From: Paulinella micropora
Lineage: Eukaryota; Cercozoa; Imbricatea; Euglyphida
DNA: 64,000 nucleotides
Direction: 5' to 3'
Assembly: GCA_009731375.1 (NCBI GenBank)
Contig: BJOX01000271.1
Span: 107,824-171,823, forward strand
Position 1 is the stretch's first letter, and each line of letters begins with the position of its first letter. The position numbers and the translations under genes were made by a program. The notes under the pieces were generated by a model. The model did not search any database. It was not told the origin of the DNA and saw nothing but the letters and a program-made list of their open reading frames with translations. Shown here piece after piece: positions 35,197 through 47,600 of the stretch.

Positions 35197-36906
35197 ATGC
35201 CACCAGCGAGCTTAGCCTGGTGGCCCTGGTGGCTGCTGCTGCTGGCGCTCCGGTGCAGCGCGCTGTGCCCGTACCTTCCCGACTGCCAGAGCGTGTGCCC
35301 GGCGCACCTGGCCGACTACAACAACCCGCACCAAGTGTCCGCGGCCCAGCTGGGCGCCGCCACCGTGGGGGCGCTGCTGGCCCACGTCAACAACCTGAGC
35401 GCGCACACTCCACCGCCGCCCGACTGCCAGAGCGTGTGCCCGACGCACCTGGCCGACTACAACAACCCGCACCAAGTGACGGCGGCCCAGCTGGGCGCCG
35501 CCACCGTGGCCGCACTGCTGGCCCACGTCAATGCCCTGGACGCGCACAGCCTGCCGCTCCCGGCCTCCCTGCCGAACCAGACGGTGTTTGTGAACGCGAG
35601 CCTGAACATGACCAACAACACGGCCCCCGCCCCGCTCGTCGCGTCCGCGTCCTCTGCGACTGTCACTACCGGCACCACCTTCACGGGCAAGGCTACGCGG
35701 GAGGGAGACGCGTTCGGGGCTTTCGGCACCATGTGGCACGTCGTGACGGGCGCCCCGGTTGAAAACTACTGGTCCTCGGCACTAGTCTGGAACAGGTCAC
35801 TGGCCTACTTGTCTAATGCCACGAGGCTGTACTCTGGCACCAACTACATCGGCGAGTGGCTCCGGCTCGACTTTGGACGGACCGTGCTGCTCCGGCGTTA
35901 CTACCTCAAAGCAGAAGTTAGAAACCTTGGTCTGGGCCTGGCTTTTTACGGTGCGCCCACCACTTGGTACGCCGCTACGTCATCCAATGGCGTCGACTGG
36001 AGTGTGTGGCATGCACAGGATAGTGCGTACACGTGGATTGGCAACACGGCGAACTGGTATGCACTGCAGCCCGCCAGCGCGGCCACCGCTCGGTACTTGG
36101 AGTTGCTCGTGCCGACTATTTTCGTCTCTGCCACGGTCTTGACCGGACTTCCGACGCTGAAGCACCCTTGCCTGATCAAGCAAGTGCGTTTTGATTGGGA
36201 CGAAATAGCGTGGCAGTCCGAGCCCACGCGCGTCGTCAACAGGGCGTACGTCGACTACGCTATCGCGCAGACCCAGCAGCTGCTGCGCGTGGGTTCGAGC
36301 ACGATCGCGAGCCGCGGCGGCGTCAACCTGCTGCTGCCTTCGTCGCTGCCCCCACAGGCGCGGCTGCTGCAGCTCGACAGCGCGGGGGCTATCGACGCGG
36401 TCACCTTCACTGCCGGCCAGTGGGGGTCCACGGCAGCCCAAACCTTCACGCCCGGCGTGGCGGCTGGAGTGCTCGTCAGTGACACGCCGCTCGTGGCCCC
36501 GACCGCGGGGCGCATCACCCAGTCTACTTGGTCGGCGGGCAATTACACGAGGTGGTGCAACGCGTTGGGGACAACCAGGCGCTGGCTGCTGACGGCGCAG
36601 CTGGCGCTGCGGAACCCCGTCAACCCGGGCGGCTTCGCGTTTGAGGCGGGCTTTGGTCTCTCGGACTGGGCCGGCCCGCCTGATCCCGCGTTCTACCAGG
36701 GGCCGGGCTGGCTAGCCGCGAGCGCTCGCGGGGACGGCGCCACCGCCTGGGGGGACGGCGCTTCGCTCAGTCTCGCGGGCGTACTCGATGTGCCGGCCGG
36801 GTGGTGCGTGTGGCTGCAGGTGAACGGCACCACGCAGGGCGCCAACAACTACATGACGGCCCCCGGCCGACAGACCTTGGTGACCATCACCGAACTCGCC
36901 GCCTAG
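35197..36906 (+). CDS. Secreted fibre-like protein with NPHQV repeats and discoidin-like domain
   Basis: 569 residues from ATG 35197. A clear signal peptide (MPPASLAWWPWWLLLLALRC) is followed by two near-identical repeats of DCQSVCP.HLADYNNPHQV and TAAQLGAATV.ALLAHVN. The NPHQVTAAQLGA motif is well known from phage tail fibres and some giant-virus fibres. Residues ~150-430 resemble an F5/8 type C (discoidin) fold: NYWSSALVWNRSLAYL, IGEWLRLDFGRTVLLRRYYL and a paired Trp pattern. The end (GTTRRWLLTAQLALRN, then TLVTITEL) fits a trimeric head domain. A carbohydrate-binding surface or virion protein is likely. Intact, intron-free. Confidence 0.55.
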   Translation: MPPASLAWWPWWLLLLALRCSALCPYLPDCQSVCPAHLADYNNPHQVSAAQLGAATVGALLAHVNNLSAHTPPPPDCQSVCPTHLADYNNPHQVTAAQLGAATVAALLAHVNALDAHSLPLPASLPNQTVFVNASLNMTNNTAPAPLVASASSATVTTGTTFTGKATREGDAFGAFGTMWHVVTGAPVENYWSSALVWNRSLAYLSNATRLYSGTNYIGEWLRLDFGRTVLLRRYYLKAEVRNLGLGLAFYGAPTTWYAATSSNGVDWSVWHAQDSAYTWIGNTANWYALQPASAATARYLELLVPTIFVSATVLTGLPTLKHPCLIKQVRFDWDEIAWQSEPTRVVNRAYVDYAIAQTQQLLRVGSSTIASRGGVNLLLPSSLPPQARLLQLDSAGAIDAVTFTAGQWGSTAAQTFTPGVAAGVLVSDTPLVAPTAGRITQSTWSAGNYTRWCNALGTTRRWLLTAQLALRNPVNPGGFAFEAGFGLSDWAGPPDPAFYQGPGWLAASARGDGATAWGDGASLSLAGVLDVPAGWCVWLQVNGTTQGANNYMTAPGRQTLVTITELAA

Positions 36907-37108
36907 TGCCGGCGCGGCCCTGCCAAGGGGTTATTAAAAAATTCTGTACCCAAGTGTAGAACCACGGCGCAAGCACTGGGTTTAATAAGAGCTGCCAAGC
37001 CTCGGGGTCGGGCCGACCACGACTGGTGGACACTGGCACGCCAGGCCCGCGGCCGACAGCTGGCCTCCCACGCGACCACTCGTGGCTCACCCTGACACAC
37101 CCGGACAC

Positions 37109-38128
37109 TCATTCTTGGCGCTGGACTGGCAGCGTGTCGATAACAGTTAGCAAGCCACTCAATTCCAACAGCTTGACGATGGACCCAGTGTGTCCAGCAC
37201 CCGTATAGACGAGCGCGGGTTGCTTGCACCGCAGCACGGACGCCGCGGTATAGTCCTCCAGGACCAGATTGCACACCTCCAGGTACAAAGTATCTGGGTC
37301 CCTAGCTTTGGTTGCTTTTTGCTTTAGATCTGCCGCGGCTCGGTGCAGACTTGCCAGTAGGCGGACTCGTTCTCTCTGCTCGAGGTTTTGCAACGCCTCG
37401 GCCCAGGCTTCTACGGAATGTCTGAATTCGTTGCGTGCGACCATCGCTGTCGCTGCCAGGTCTTCCAGAGAATGTCGGGGCTCAACGCCGCCTGTCCATT
37501 GTTCCCAATACGCGAGCATAGCCAGGGAATCTTGCCTTGCCCGGGGGTTAAACAATCTAAATGGTATATTGCAGAAGCTGTGGAAGCAGGTGAACGTCTT
37601 GGCTTCTTCAGCACCATTCGTAGTTTGGTACGTCTTGGCCAGGTACCGAGCGTCACCAGGTAGCAAGCTCGCCTGCTCTGCTTCAGCGAATCCCCTGGTT
37701 AGCTGTAGGCCCGCGGACGAGAATCTGGGCATTTTAGCGACGGAGGCTGTCAGACTACAAATGCCTGCTTCAATGCAGAAGGGAGCGTCGCTTAACTCGG
37801 GGCTTGACAGATCAATTGTCTCCGGTCGCAACTGTATGTTGGCATCCGACTGTTCGTAGATCAACGTCCACTTCTCAGTACTGCTCGGTCGGGACCATTT
37901 CACCAACGCTTTTAGCAACTTGGCGACCGCGGCCTTTTGTGCGTCTGCCAACACTTCGTCGTGGTCAACATGGCGCTCTCCGATCAGAACTACGCGCGTC
38001 GAGTCTTTCTTTTCTGCCAAGACTATAGACACGATTCCCGTGGCAGTGTACGCGTCTCGGTGCTGGGCCAGCAGAGACTTAATCTCATATTGGCCGCAGG
38101 CCTGCGGCTTGCTGCCGGGGCTTGACAT
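37109..38128 (-). CDS. TraB/ChaN/EreA-superfamily-like protein
   Basis: 339 residues. The N-terminal part has VVLIGERHVDHDEVL, like the G-E-x-H motif of the TIKI/TraB/ChaN/erythromycin-esterase group. LIYEQSD follows at the expected second strand. The C-terminus has VYTGAGHTGSIVKLLE, like the G-x-G-H motif near the end of TraB/PrgY proteins. Members include metalloproteases and haem-binding proteins; function here is unknown. No signal peptide or membrane helix. Intact, single exon. Confidence 0.4.
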   Translation of the reverse strand: MSSPGSKPQACGQYEIKSLLAQHRDAYTATGIVSIVLAEKKDSTRVVLIGERHVDHDEVLADAQKAAVAKLLKALVKWSRPSSTEKWTLIYEQSDANIQLRPETIDLSSPELSDAPFCIEAGICSLTASVAKMPRFSSAGLQLTRGFAEAEQASLLPGDARYLAKTYQTTNGAEEAKTFTCFHSFCNIPFRLFNPRARQDSLAMLAYWEQWTGGVEPRHSLEDLAATAMVARNEFRHSVEAWAEALQNLEQRERVRLLASLHRAAADLKQKATKARDPDTLYLEVCNLVLEDYTAASVLRCKQPALVYTGAGHTGSIVKLLELSGLLTVIDTLPVQRQE

Positions 38129-38220
38129 CCTTCTGCGAGGTTGCGAGCTCCTTTAATCAGGAAAGGAGGGGACAGGAAGGAAGGGGTTGCGGGGGCCCCC
38201 GTCGAAGCTTTGCCACTTTG

Positions 38221-41200
38221 CTAGCGCCGCCGAGTGTTGTGAGCTACGCCTTCTTCTCCCCTCCCTTCCCCGCCTCTTCCTTCCCCCGCCGGTGGTGGGT
38301 CAGGGGAGGGAAAGAGCAGGGCCTGTCCGCTCGCCCCGCGGCCTCCTCCTCCGGCTGGTGCGGGACCGGGCGCCTCAGGCCTGGCACGCGGCGGGCGAGG
38401 CGCTGGGCCACAGGTGCCTGGGCAGCAGGAGCTGCCAGCCCGCCAGCGGGGCCGGGCCGCCGCAGGGGCTAGGGGTGGCGCCCGGCCCCGGCGGCGGGCT
38501 GGCGCTGCCGCTGGCACTGCCGCCGGCCGGGCCGTCGGGCTGGGGGCCGGGCCGGCGGGCAGCGGGACACAGCCGTCGGCGGGCGCGGCGTACTCGAACC
38601 CGGCCAGGTACTCACAGCGCCAGGCGCCGGCCTGGCTCCGCACCAGCCGGCTGCGCGTGCTGGCCCCGCACGTTCTCGCGCGCTCGGCCAGCTCCGGGTG
38701 GCGGTCGTTGTAACAGCGGCAGGTGCTGTTCTCGGCCCGCAGGCACATGCCCAGCCCGTCCCGGGGGCAGACGCAGAAGGACGGTCCGCCGACGTCCTCG
38801 AGGCAGGCCGCCGACTCGTGGCAGGCCGGCGCGCACGGCCGGCGCTCGCAGAAACGGCCGCCGCGGCCGGGCTCGCACACGCAGCGCTGCGCCAGCGAGC
38901 GCGCGTACCTGGTGCGGTTGGCCTCCGCCTCGGCGCGGTAGTTGTCGGCGTAGCCGGGCAGCTGCGACGGGTACACCCGGTAGCTGAAGCCGCCGAGGGG
39001 CGGCAGGGCGTCGAAGTCGTGCGCGAGGTCCGGGAAAGCCCGCTCCTGCACGCAGTAGCCGCGGCCGGAGCAGGCCGGCAGGGCGCACTGGCGTTGCGGG
39101 AAGAGGCGCGAGCCGGGGACGAGCAGGTCGGCGTCGATGTTGGACTCGCCGAGCTTTTCCCACTGGCCCAGGTACCAGTTCCAGGCACAGTCGCTGCGCC
39201 CCTCGCGCACGAGCCGCGAGCTGAAGCAGCCTTCGTCGACCGTGACGTACTCGCAGTAGGCGCCGAAGAAGCCCGGCTCGCAGGTGCAGCGGGGCGGGCC
39301 GCCCGCTGCGGGGGGCTGGCACTGGCCCGTGGCCTGGCCGGCCGTGCTGCGCAGGTTGAGGCGGGGCAGGACGCAGCTGAAGCACTCGCGGCGGTCGGCG
39401 GCACGGGCGCTGGCGCGCTGGCAGGCCCGGCCCTCGGCGGCGTAGTAGCAGCCCGGGGGCGGGACGGTGCAGGAGGCGGGGTAGCCGCCCGGGTAGCTGG
39501 TGTAGCCGTTGTCCACGAAGCCCTGGGCGGGCAACGCCGTGCAATAGTCGGGGTCGTCTTCCTCCAGCTCGAAGCAGGAGCGGCCGTCGTCGGTCCTGGC
39601 GTAGCCGCCGCAGCGGCACCGGGTCGTGCGCTCCTGGCCCGCGGCGAAGGCGAGCACGCACTCGCCGCGGGGGTGGTTGCACGCCGTGTCGGCGCCGAGC
39701 TCGTCGCTGTAGCAGGTCTGGCGCACGTCGACGCCGCACGCGTCCTCGCGCAGCGAGCGCGGCACGCGGGCGCGGCCGTCGGCGGTGTACACCAGGTTGA
39801 CTGCCTCGGTGTTGGGCCGGGTCTGGAAGTACAAGCCACACTCGCAGCGGCCCGGGCCGGCCAGGCACACCCCCCGGCTCCAGCCGCAGGGGGGCTGGGC
39901 GGGGTCGCGGCGCAGGGCGGCCTCGGGCACATCGGGCGCGGCCGAGCCAGTCCACCAGGCGGCGCCGGCGGGCGCGGCGGCGCGCGCCGCGGCGGCCCAG
40001 TCGAAGCCGGGGGCCACGGGCAGCGGGCACAGGGGCACGGCTGCGCCGTGCGAGGCGCCGAGCGCGAGGACGGGCTCCGTGCGCCAGAGCGGCAGGTCGA
40101 GGCGGTCGCAGAAGGGCTGGCCGGGGCCGAGGCGCCGCGGGCAGTGCGTGAAGGCCTCGAACAGCACCCAGTGGCGCCAGGCCACGTAGCCGAACCAGGC
40201 GGCCGCGCGATCCGGGGCCAGGCGCGAGCACGGCCGGCGGGGGCCCAGCACGTCCGGCCGGCACAGCGGCAGCGGGTCGGCGTGCAGGTACTCGGTAGCG
40301 CCGCCGCCCCGCCGCCCCGCCAGCCCAGCCAGCCCAGGTCGGCGCTCACGCCCGGCCCGGACACGGCCGGGGCGGCCAGACCGCCGCCCACGAAGCGCGG
40401 CGCGTGGTAGCGCAGCAGTTCGTACGGCTCCACCTCGGCTAACGCCAGGGGGTGCGTACCCCGGCGGAACCGCGCCCAGGGCGAGCTGGCCCCCGCGGGG
40501 GAGGCGTCCGTCTGCGCCACGGCGGCCGCCAGCTCCTCCTCGCCCGGCCAGAAACTGGCGCCCCCCGCCGAGAAACCACAGTGGTCGGCGGCCGGGCGCC
40601 CGGACTCCGCCGCCGCGTCGTCCTCGGACGTGAGGCAGCCGGCCGGCAGGCCCCACTGCGCCAGGCACGGCGGCTCCAGCAGGAGCCAGGCCGTGGCGGA
40701 CCGCCGCGGCGGGGGCGACCAGCCGGCGGGTGGCGCCTCGTAGCAGCGGCGCGCCCCGGCGCGGCGTGCCTCGAACTCGTGGCGTCGTCGCGGGCCCGGC
40801 ACACCACCGGCGCACCGCCCGGCCCGCACGGCAGCTGCACCTCGGGCCGGGCGCCCGGCCGGAAGGGCCAGACCGCCAAAGGGAACAGGTAGTAACACTC
40901 GGGCACGGCGCCGAAGGCGGCGTCGAGGCCCCGCGGGGCGGCGGCCCCCGCAAAGTACGCGTCCGCCCACGCCTGGCTCGGCGCGTACCAGTACTGCGCG
41001 TGCAGCAGGGGCCCCCCGGGGCACACGACGTCGCGCGCGGGGCTGCTTTGCACCAGGGCGTCCGGGTCGTCGTCCGGGCCCAGGAGGCCCGGCGCCGGCA
41101 GGCGGCAGGACCGCCCGTAGCGGCAGGCGCTGTACGGATCCGCCCGCGTGGCGTCCGCGCAGCGCCAGACCGACAGGCTGCCGAGCGCGCGCTCGGCCAC

Positions 41201-43603
41201 GGGCACGGCCTCGGCCACCGCGCCCCCGGCCCAGCCCGCCACGAACGTGGTCCGTTGCTCCAGCGACAGGCCCCGCCACGTGCCCAGCTGGGCCGGCCGC
41301 GCCGCCTCGCAGAAGCGGTAGCAGTCCCCGACCCAGCCCGCTGCGCACACACAGCGCGGCCAGCCCTGCACCAGGGCGCACGCGGCCGACTGGTGGCACA
41401 CCACGTACTGGCACAGGTCCAGCGGCCGGCTCTCGACGAGCTGGGCGGCGGGCACGCACAGCAGGTACGCGCGGCCGGCGCTCGTGCGCCCCGCCAGCAC
41501 CAGCGCCTGTTGCGGGGCGGCCGGCAGCGCCCGGCACCCGAGCTGCAGCGCGCCGCCGGGGCTCAGCGCCACGGCGCCCCGCCGCACCCAGGCGCCCCAC
41601 GGGTCCAGCTCGTCCTGCGCGTACCAGTCCACGCGCGGGCCCTGGCTGCTGTTGCCGCTGCTGTTCCGCGCCAGCGCAAAGAGCTGCAGCGAGGGCCAGC
41701 CGGTACGCGCGCAGAAGCCCACGCGCTCGACCCCGGCCGCCGCCTCCACGGACCGGTACGGCAGCGCGCGGGCCGCCGCCGCCGGGCCCCGCCAGTACTC
41801 GGCCTGGTCCGCCGGCGCCACCACGAACAGCTGCCCCGTGCCGCCGCACACGGCCAGCAGCGCGGCCGAGGCCGGCACCGGCACGCACTGCGTCACGGCG
41901 CAGGGCGGCGTCCACAGCGCCCGGACCGAGCCGTCGGCGAACCAGCGGTCCCGGCACTCGCCGAGCACGCCCAGGTCTTGCTCCGCACCGCCGGGCAGCC
42001 GCAGGCCCTCCTGCCAGAAACCCAGGTCCAGCTGCGCGCCGCCGCCCGCCAGCCGCCGGCCGTCCCAGTCGTACGCCGTGCCGTCCTCCAGCGCGGCCGG
42101 GGAGGAGCTATTGAAGTAGTAGTACCAGTCGAGCGCGTGGTCGGGATCCCCGTTCCGCCCGTACCGGGCGAAGAGCAGCAGCCGGTCGCCGCGCGGGGGC
42201 CCCACCAGCTCCAGCACCCCGCGGTTCACCGTGGCGCCGGCCTGCCGCATGTGGACGGCCGCCGCGCGCGCTCGCCAGGGCTGGCCGTCGTAGGGGCCCC
42301 AGGCGTCGCTCGGCCACTCGACCTGCACGTACTGCCAGCGCGGCCCGTCCAGGTACGCGCACACGGCCGTCAGCGCCGCGGCCAGCAGCCGCCAGTTGAA
42401 GAGCCGCTCACAGCCCGGGTGCGCGAGCGCCTTCCACGCCGTCAGGTCCAGCGCGCTCTGGTAGACCACCGCCGTCCGCTCCGGCCCCCGGGCCAGCAAG
42501 AGCACCAGGTCGTCGTGCCCGTCGTCGTCCAGGCCCCCGACCAGCAGCGTCTGGTCCGCCGCCGTGGCGGCCGCGTCCGAGGACGCGAAGAGCAACTGGT
42601 AGTCGTAGTCGACGAGGCTGCCCAGGCCCGCGCACACCGCCCCCGGCCCGCAGCTCAGGCCCCCGGCCGGCCACAGCGCCCGCAGCCGGCCGCCGGGGCA
42701 GTCGTACACGGCGCCGAGGCCGCCGGTGTTGTCCAGGTAGCCGGGCGCGCAGAACAAGGTGCAGTTGGGCCCGTCGGCCGCTAGGCCGTCGCACGTGCCC
42801 CAGTGCAGCCGGCCGGCCAGCTGCACCAGGAGTTCGCCGCGGCAGGGGCTCACCTCACACCCTAGCTCGCCGCGGCCCCCGGTGCCGGCCGCCTCCTGGT
42901 ACCGCCCGTCCCGGCCGTCGCAGGCGCACGCGTACGAGCCGGCCGTATTGCGGCAGTCCGCGAGGGGGCTGCAGTCGTGGGTGCCCTCCCCGCACTCGTC
43001 CACGTCCTCGCACACCGTCGACAGGTGCCAACGCCCGTACGCGGGGAACACCTCCGTGCCGGCCGGGAACTCCTGGTAGGCCGGGCACGCGGCCGTCAGG
43101 TTCCCCGCCGCCGGCCGGAAGCCCGCGCTGCAGGCCACGCCGCAGCCGGTCCGGGGGCCCGCGCACTGGCTGAAATTATACGCGGGCCCGAACGCACTCG
43201 AGTCTGCGCTGCACTGGGGCAGGCTGGCGTTCCGTCCGCGCAGCACTGGGTACGACGCGAGCGGCAGGCTGTCGTTCAAGAGCAGGTAGGACCTCAGCGG
43301 GCGCGTCGTAGCGCTGTAGCCCAAGTACCCGCCGGCGGCGCGGCACTCGCACAGCTGCGAGGAGTCGAGGTAGTCCCAATACAGCACGTCCAGGCCGCGC
43401 TCGGCCGCACTGTCCAACACAAAGCCCGGCACCCACCCGTCGAAACCGGAGCCGCACCTGCTGGCCCCCGTGCCCATGCACGAGTAGTAGCGGTTGTCAG
43501 CCACCTCGAGCTCGTAGCTGGGGCTGGCGCTCGCGGCGGCTACCAGCCAGAGCACGCCGGCCGAGGCCCACGAGCGGCGGGCCGGCGTGCGTCGTAAGGG
43601 CAT
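38221..43603 (-). CDS. Very large secreted EGF-like glycoprotein with frameshifts
   Basis: Starts at ATG 43603 with a signal peptide (RRSWASAGVLWLVAAASA). About 1790 residues if the frames are followed. It contains a calcium-binding-type EGF module (VDECGEGTHDCSPLADC), many Cys-rich EGF/laminin-like stretches (CTCEPGFFGAYCEY, CVCEPGRGGRFCERRPC) and tracts of an FG-GAP or lectin-like character (LLVGGLDDDGHDDLVLL). The reading moves between three frames, with breaks near 40780 and near 40310, both in GC repeats, and possibly a third near 38540 that would end the protein at TGA 38375 rather than at 38221. Indels in GC-rich sequence may be errors. Paralogous in style to the 44679-49562 gene. Likely a virion surface or secreted adhesin. 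Confidence 0.55.
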
Positions 43604-43796
43604 CGACAAAACACGCACACACACACACGCACACACGCCAGCACACCCCTGGGGATGGCTGGGGGATGGCTGGGAGGAAGTGACTAGCGCGCTTTCTTCT
43701 TCTCCTCCTCCTCCCAGGGGGCTTTTGCTAGTCACGGGCGGCGCAGTGCGGGTGCCGGGCCCGGCCGCGCCCGCCTAGGGAAAGGAGGAAAAGCCT

Positions 43797-44455
43797 GGGG
43801 GGGGGGGGGGGGGGGGGGCGNNNNNNNNNNNNNNNNNNNNNNNNNNNNNNNNNNNNNNNNNNNNNNNNNNNNNNNNNNNNNNNNNNNNNNNNNNNNNNNN
43901 NNNNNNNNNNNNNNNNNNNNNNNNNNNNNNNNNNNNNNNNNNNNNNNNNNNNNNNNNNNNNNNNNNNNNNNNNNNNNNNNNNNNNNNNNNNNNNNNNNNN
44001 NNNNNNNNNNNNNNNNNNNNNNNNNNNNNNNNNNNNNNNNNNNNNNNNNNNNNNNNNNNNNNNNNNNNNNNNNNNNNNNNNNNNNNNNNNNNNNNNNNNN
44101 NNNNNNNNNNNNNNNNNNNNNNNNNNNNNNNNNNNNNNNNNNNNNNNNNNNNNNNNNNNNNNNNNNNNNNNNNNNNNNNNNNNNNNNNNNNNNNNNNNNN
44201 NNNNNNNNNNNNNNNNNNNNNNNNNNNNNNNNNNNNNNNNNNNNNNNNNNNNNNNNNNNNNNNNNNNNNNNNNNNNNNNNNNNNNNNNNNNNNNNNNNNN
44301 NNNNNNNNNNNNNNNNNNNNNNNNNNNNNNNNNNNNNNNNNNNNNNNNNNNNNNNNNNNNNNNNNNNNNNNNNNNNNNNNNNNNNNNNNNNNNNNNNNNN
44401 NNNNNNNNNNNNNNNNNNNNNNNNNNNNNNNNNNNNNGGGGGGGGGGGGGGGGGG
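43797..44455. other. Assembly gap (617 N, 43821-44437) between two poly-G tracts
   Basis: G-runs on both sides (43797-43818 and 44438-44455). The missing sequence may be intergenic. Confidence 0.95.
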
Positions 44456-44678
44456 AGAGAGCAGGCAGGAGCAGACCGCCCCCTCCCCGCCCTTTCCCCC
44501 TCCCTTGTCCACCCCCCCGCCCCTCTCCCCGGCCCCGGCTCGTAGCCGGAGTGGTTGGCCGGGTTCGGGCGCCCCAACCGGGCGCCCCGGCCGATGCCGG
44601 GCAAGCTACCAGCCTACTCGAAACTCTTTATTCAGGCAGCGAGGGCCAGGGCCCGTGCACGCTGGGCGAGTGTGTTGG

Positions 44679-47600
44679 CTAACTGGTGCTGTACGTGAAG
44701 TAAAACAAGCAGCCCGTGTAAACCCGGGCATTCGAGTCATAATACACCGTGCCGGTACCCCAGGTGTGCGGACAGTCCCCGCAGGGCACCAGGAATAGTA
44801 ACTGGCTGTACGCTACCATGGTGCCGCCGGCCGTGGTCGTGACTCGCCATTGCACGCAGTCCTGCTGGTTCGAGGCGGGGTGGAGCACGAAGCGCAGGCC
44901 AAACTCGTCGTCGGTGATCGGGTCCCAGCCGTACTTTTCAAACCCAAAGAAATAGTGGATGTCCTTGGTCACTGACACCGCCAGGTTGCGATAGATGACA
45001 TTATTCGCCGTGCCACTACCGTAGTACTTGTCGTAGAGATAACTACTACCCAGCTTGAACGCCGCCCAGCACCCGGACCCCGCGGGCTCTAGGGAGAGGG
45101 CCACCGCGTCCGCGTCATACGGGCTGCGACAGGGCGAAGCGAACGGGTAGTCGTGGCTGCTGTCGATGTCTACACACAACCGGCCGTATTCGATGCGCAG
45201 CCGCTGGAAGTCGCGGCAGGCGTAGCTGCCCTCGGTATCCTGGCAGTACACGCACTGCCGGCTGGTGATGGCGCCGCACCGGTCAGAGCAGGCGCGGGTT
45301 TCCCACGTCGACGCCACGCATTCGTTCACGTTGGTACACGTGACGCCGTTGCCGGCGTAGCCCGCGTTGCACGTACAATAGAAGCTGCCCACAGTGTCAG
45401 TGCAAGTGGCCCGGGCATCGCAGTTGTGTGTCCCGACCGCGCATTCGTTCTGGTTGACGCAGAGCCCGTCGACGCCCGAGGCAGAGAAGACATAACCCGC
45501 CTGGCACTGGCAGCTGTACCCCAGGTACGGGTACTGGGACACGCACAGCTGGTGGCACGGCGGTGGCCCCAACTTGCACGCATTCGGGTTCAGGTGCTGG
45601 AACGAGCTCAGGGCGCGCTGGGACAGCCCGAGCGCCAGGCCGTCCGTCAGGTAGGCAAAGGCGGACAGCTCGGAATACGCCTCCGACACCAGATAAAACC
45701 CCCACGCCAGGTCCGCCACGATGCCGCAGTAGCCGGCCGCCGGGCCCAGCACGATGGCGGACTGCAGCGCGCAGGGGCTCGACGCACAGGTCAGGCAGTA
45801 CCCGTAGCTCTGGGCCACGGTCCGGCTCGTGACCTGCTGCCCAAAGGCCGCGGGGTCGGCCAGCGCGGGCCACAGCACGTGTCCGCGCTCGGACAGACCA
45901 AACACCACGTCCTGCCAGGCGGGGCGCGCGTAGCACTCGTCCTTGGTCCGCAGGTAGCGCAGCGGTAGGGTCGGCGCGCCGGCCAGGGCGTAGTCGGCGT
46001 ACAGGCACCCCTCCTGGCCCCGCAGCGTGATGAGCTGGCCTAGCTTCGACCAGGTCGCCGGCTCCAGGATCACGTCGCTCGGCGGCGCCGGGGCGGACGG
46101 AGCGGGCGCCGAGCCGGACGCCGACGGCGACGCGCTGGGCGTGCGGGAGCGGCTCTGGGGCGTGCCGGACGCCGACGGCGACGCCGAGGCCGACACCTGC
46201 GAGGCGTTGGCGGTCAGCAGGTAGAAGGCCTGGTCAAAGCTGGCCGAGCCGGGACAGCTACCCCGCGACAGCACGCCGTCCCTGGTCTGGAGGCAGCCAC
46301 AGGGACCACCAGCGCAAAGCGCGGTCAGCGTGTACAAGCGGCCCGCGCGGGCCGCGAGCCTGGCGAGCACGGGCTCGTAGGGCTGCAGCCGCCACCGAGT
46401 GGCGTTGCCGGGGCCCTCGACCAGGTAGCAAGGCCGGCCGGCCTGGCCGCACGCGAGGTACTGGTCCGCGGGCCAGTAGCGCAGCCGGTACAAGAAGCGG
46501 GCCTCGTCGGGCACCACCTCCCACTGGTGCCGCGCGCGCAGCTCCGCCGCCACCTGCAGGCGCGGGTCCAGCCCCTGCGCGGCGTACGTGGTCGCCCACA
46601 CGTCGGCGCCCGCGACCCACGCCAGCGCCTCGGTGCCCGGGAAGTCCGCGGCGGAGCTGACCAAGTTGACGGGGCCGGCCAGCAGCTCCGGCGGCAGGGC
46701 GCGCGGCGACGGGCTGGCGGACACGGCCGTGCGCGTGGGCGACACGCTGGCCGAGCGGGAGGCGGAGGGGCTGGCCGGGCGGGAGGCCGACGCCGACCGC
46801 GACGCGCTCGTGCTGGCCGAGGCGCTGGCGCTGTCGGAGGCCCCCTGGCTCCGGCTGGGCGTGGGCGAGCGCGGGGGCGTGGGCGTCGCCGTCGCCGTCG
46901 CGCTCGTGCTCGCCGCGGGCGACGCGGACGCCGTGCGGCTGGGCGTGGCCGACCCCGACGCCGTGCGGCTGGGCGTGCGCGTGGGCGGCTCCCCGGGCCT
47001 CGCCGGCGTCAGCAGGCAGCCCCCGTCGGCGCACAGCGAGCGCGCCTGGAAACCGGCCGGGCCCAGCAGCAGCTGCGACTCGCACGCACCCGGCGCGAGG
47101 CGGAAGTGGCCCCCGGGCGTGACCTCGAGGAACACGGCCTGCCCCGCGTCCCGGTAGTCGTTGGGCTGCCACTGCGCGTTCGAGCCCGCCCCCGCCGGGG
47201 GCTCGCACGGCGCCGCGGCGGCACGGAGGGCCAGGGCTAGTTGCAGGGGCTGGTAGCCGGCCACGGTCGCGCCCGCCGCCGGCCACTCCACGTGCCCATT
47301 GTGCACGTGCACGGCCAGCTGCAGCTCCTGCGCCCGGGTGGCCGGCGGCGGCGGGCAGGCCGCGAACAGGGGCAGCTGCTGCCACAGCAGGCGCTGGGGC
47401 CAGAAGCACAGCCCGTCGTTGTTGCGCAGCACCCAGGGCTCGTCCCGCAGCGACGGCGTGGGCGACACCGACACGCTCGCGCCCAGGGGCACCTCCACCA
47501 GCACCAGCGCCGCCCAGCCGGCCGCGCCGGCCCGCGCCACGTCGCCCAGCTGCGCCGGTTCGCGCAGCGCCCGCCGGCCGCCGCCGCACGAGTACACCAA

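Noticed and set aside
40730-42784. 684-codon + strand frame, and other long + strand frames at 38698-40410 and 47241-48926
   Set aside because: They lie antisense to the EGF-like genes. The minus-strand frames have signal peptides, EGF cysteines and varied composition; the + strand frames are Arg/Ala/Gly-rich shadows of high GC.
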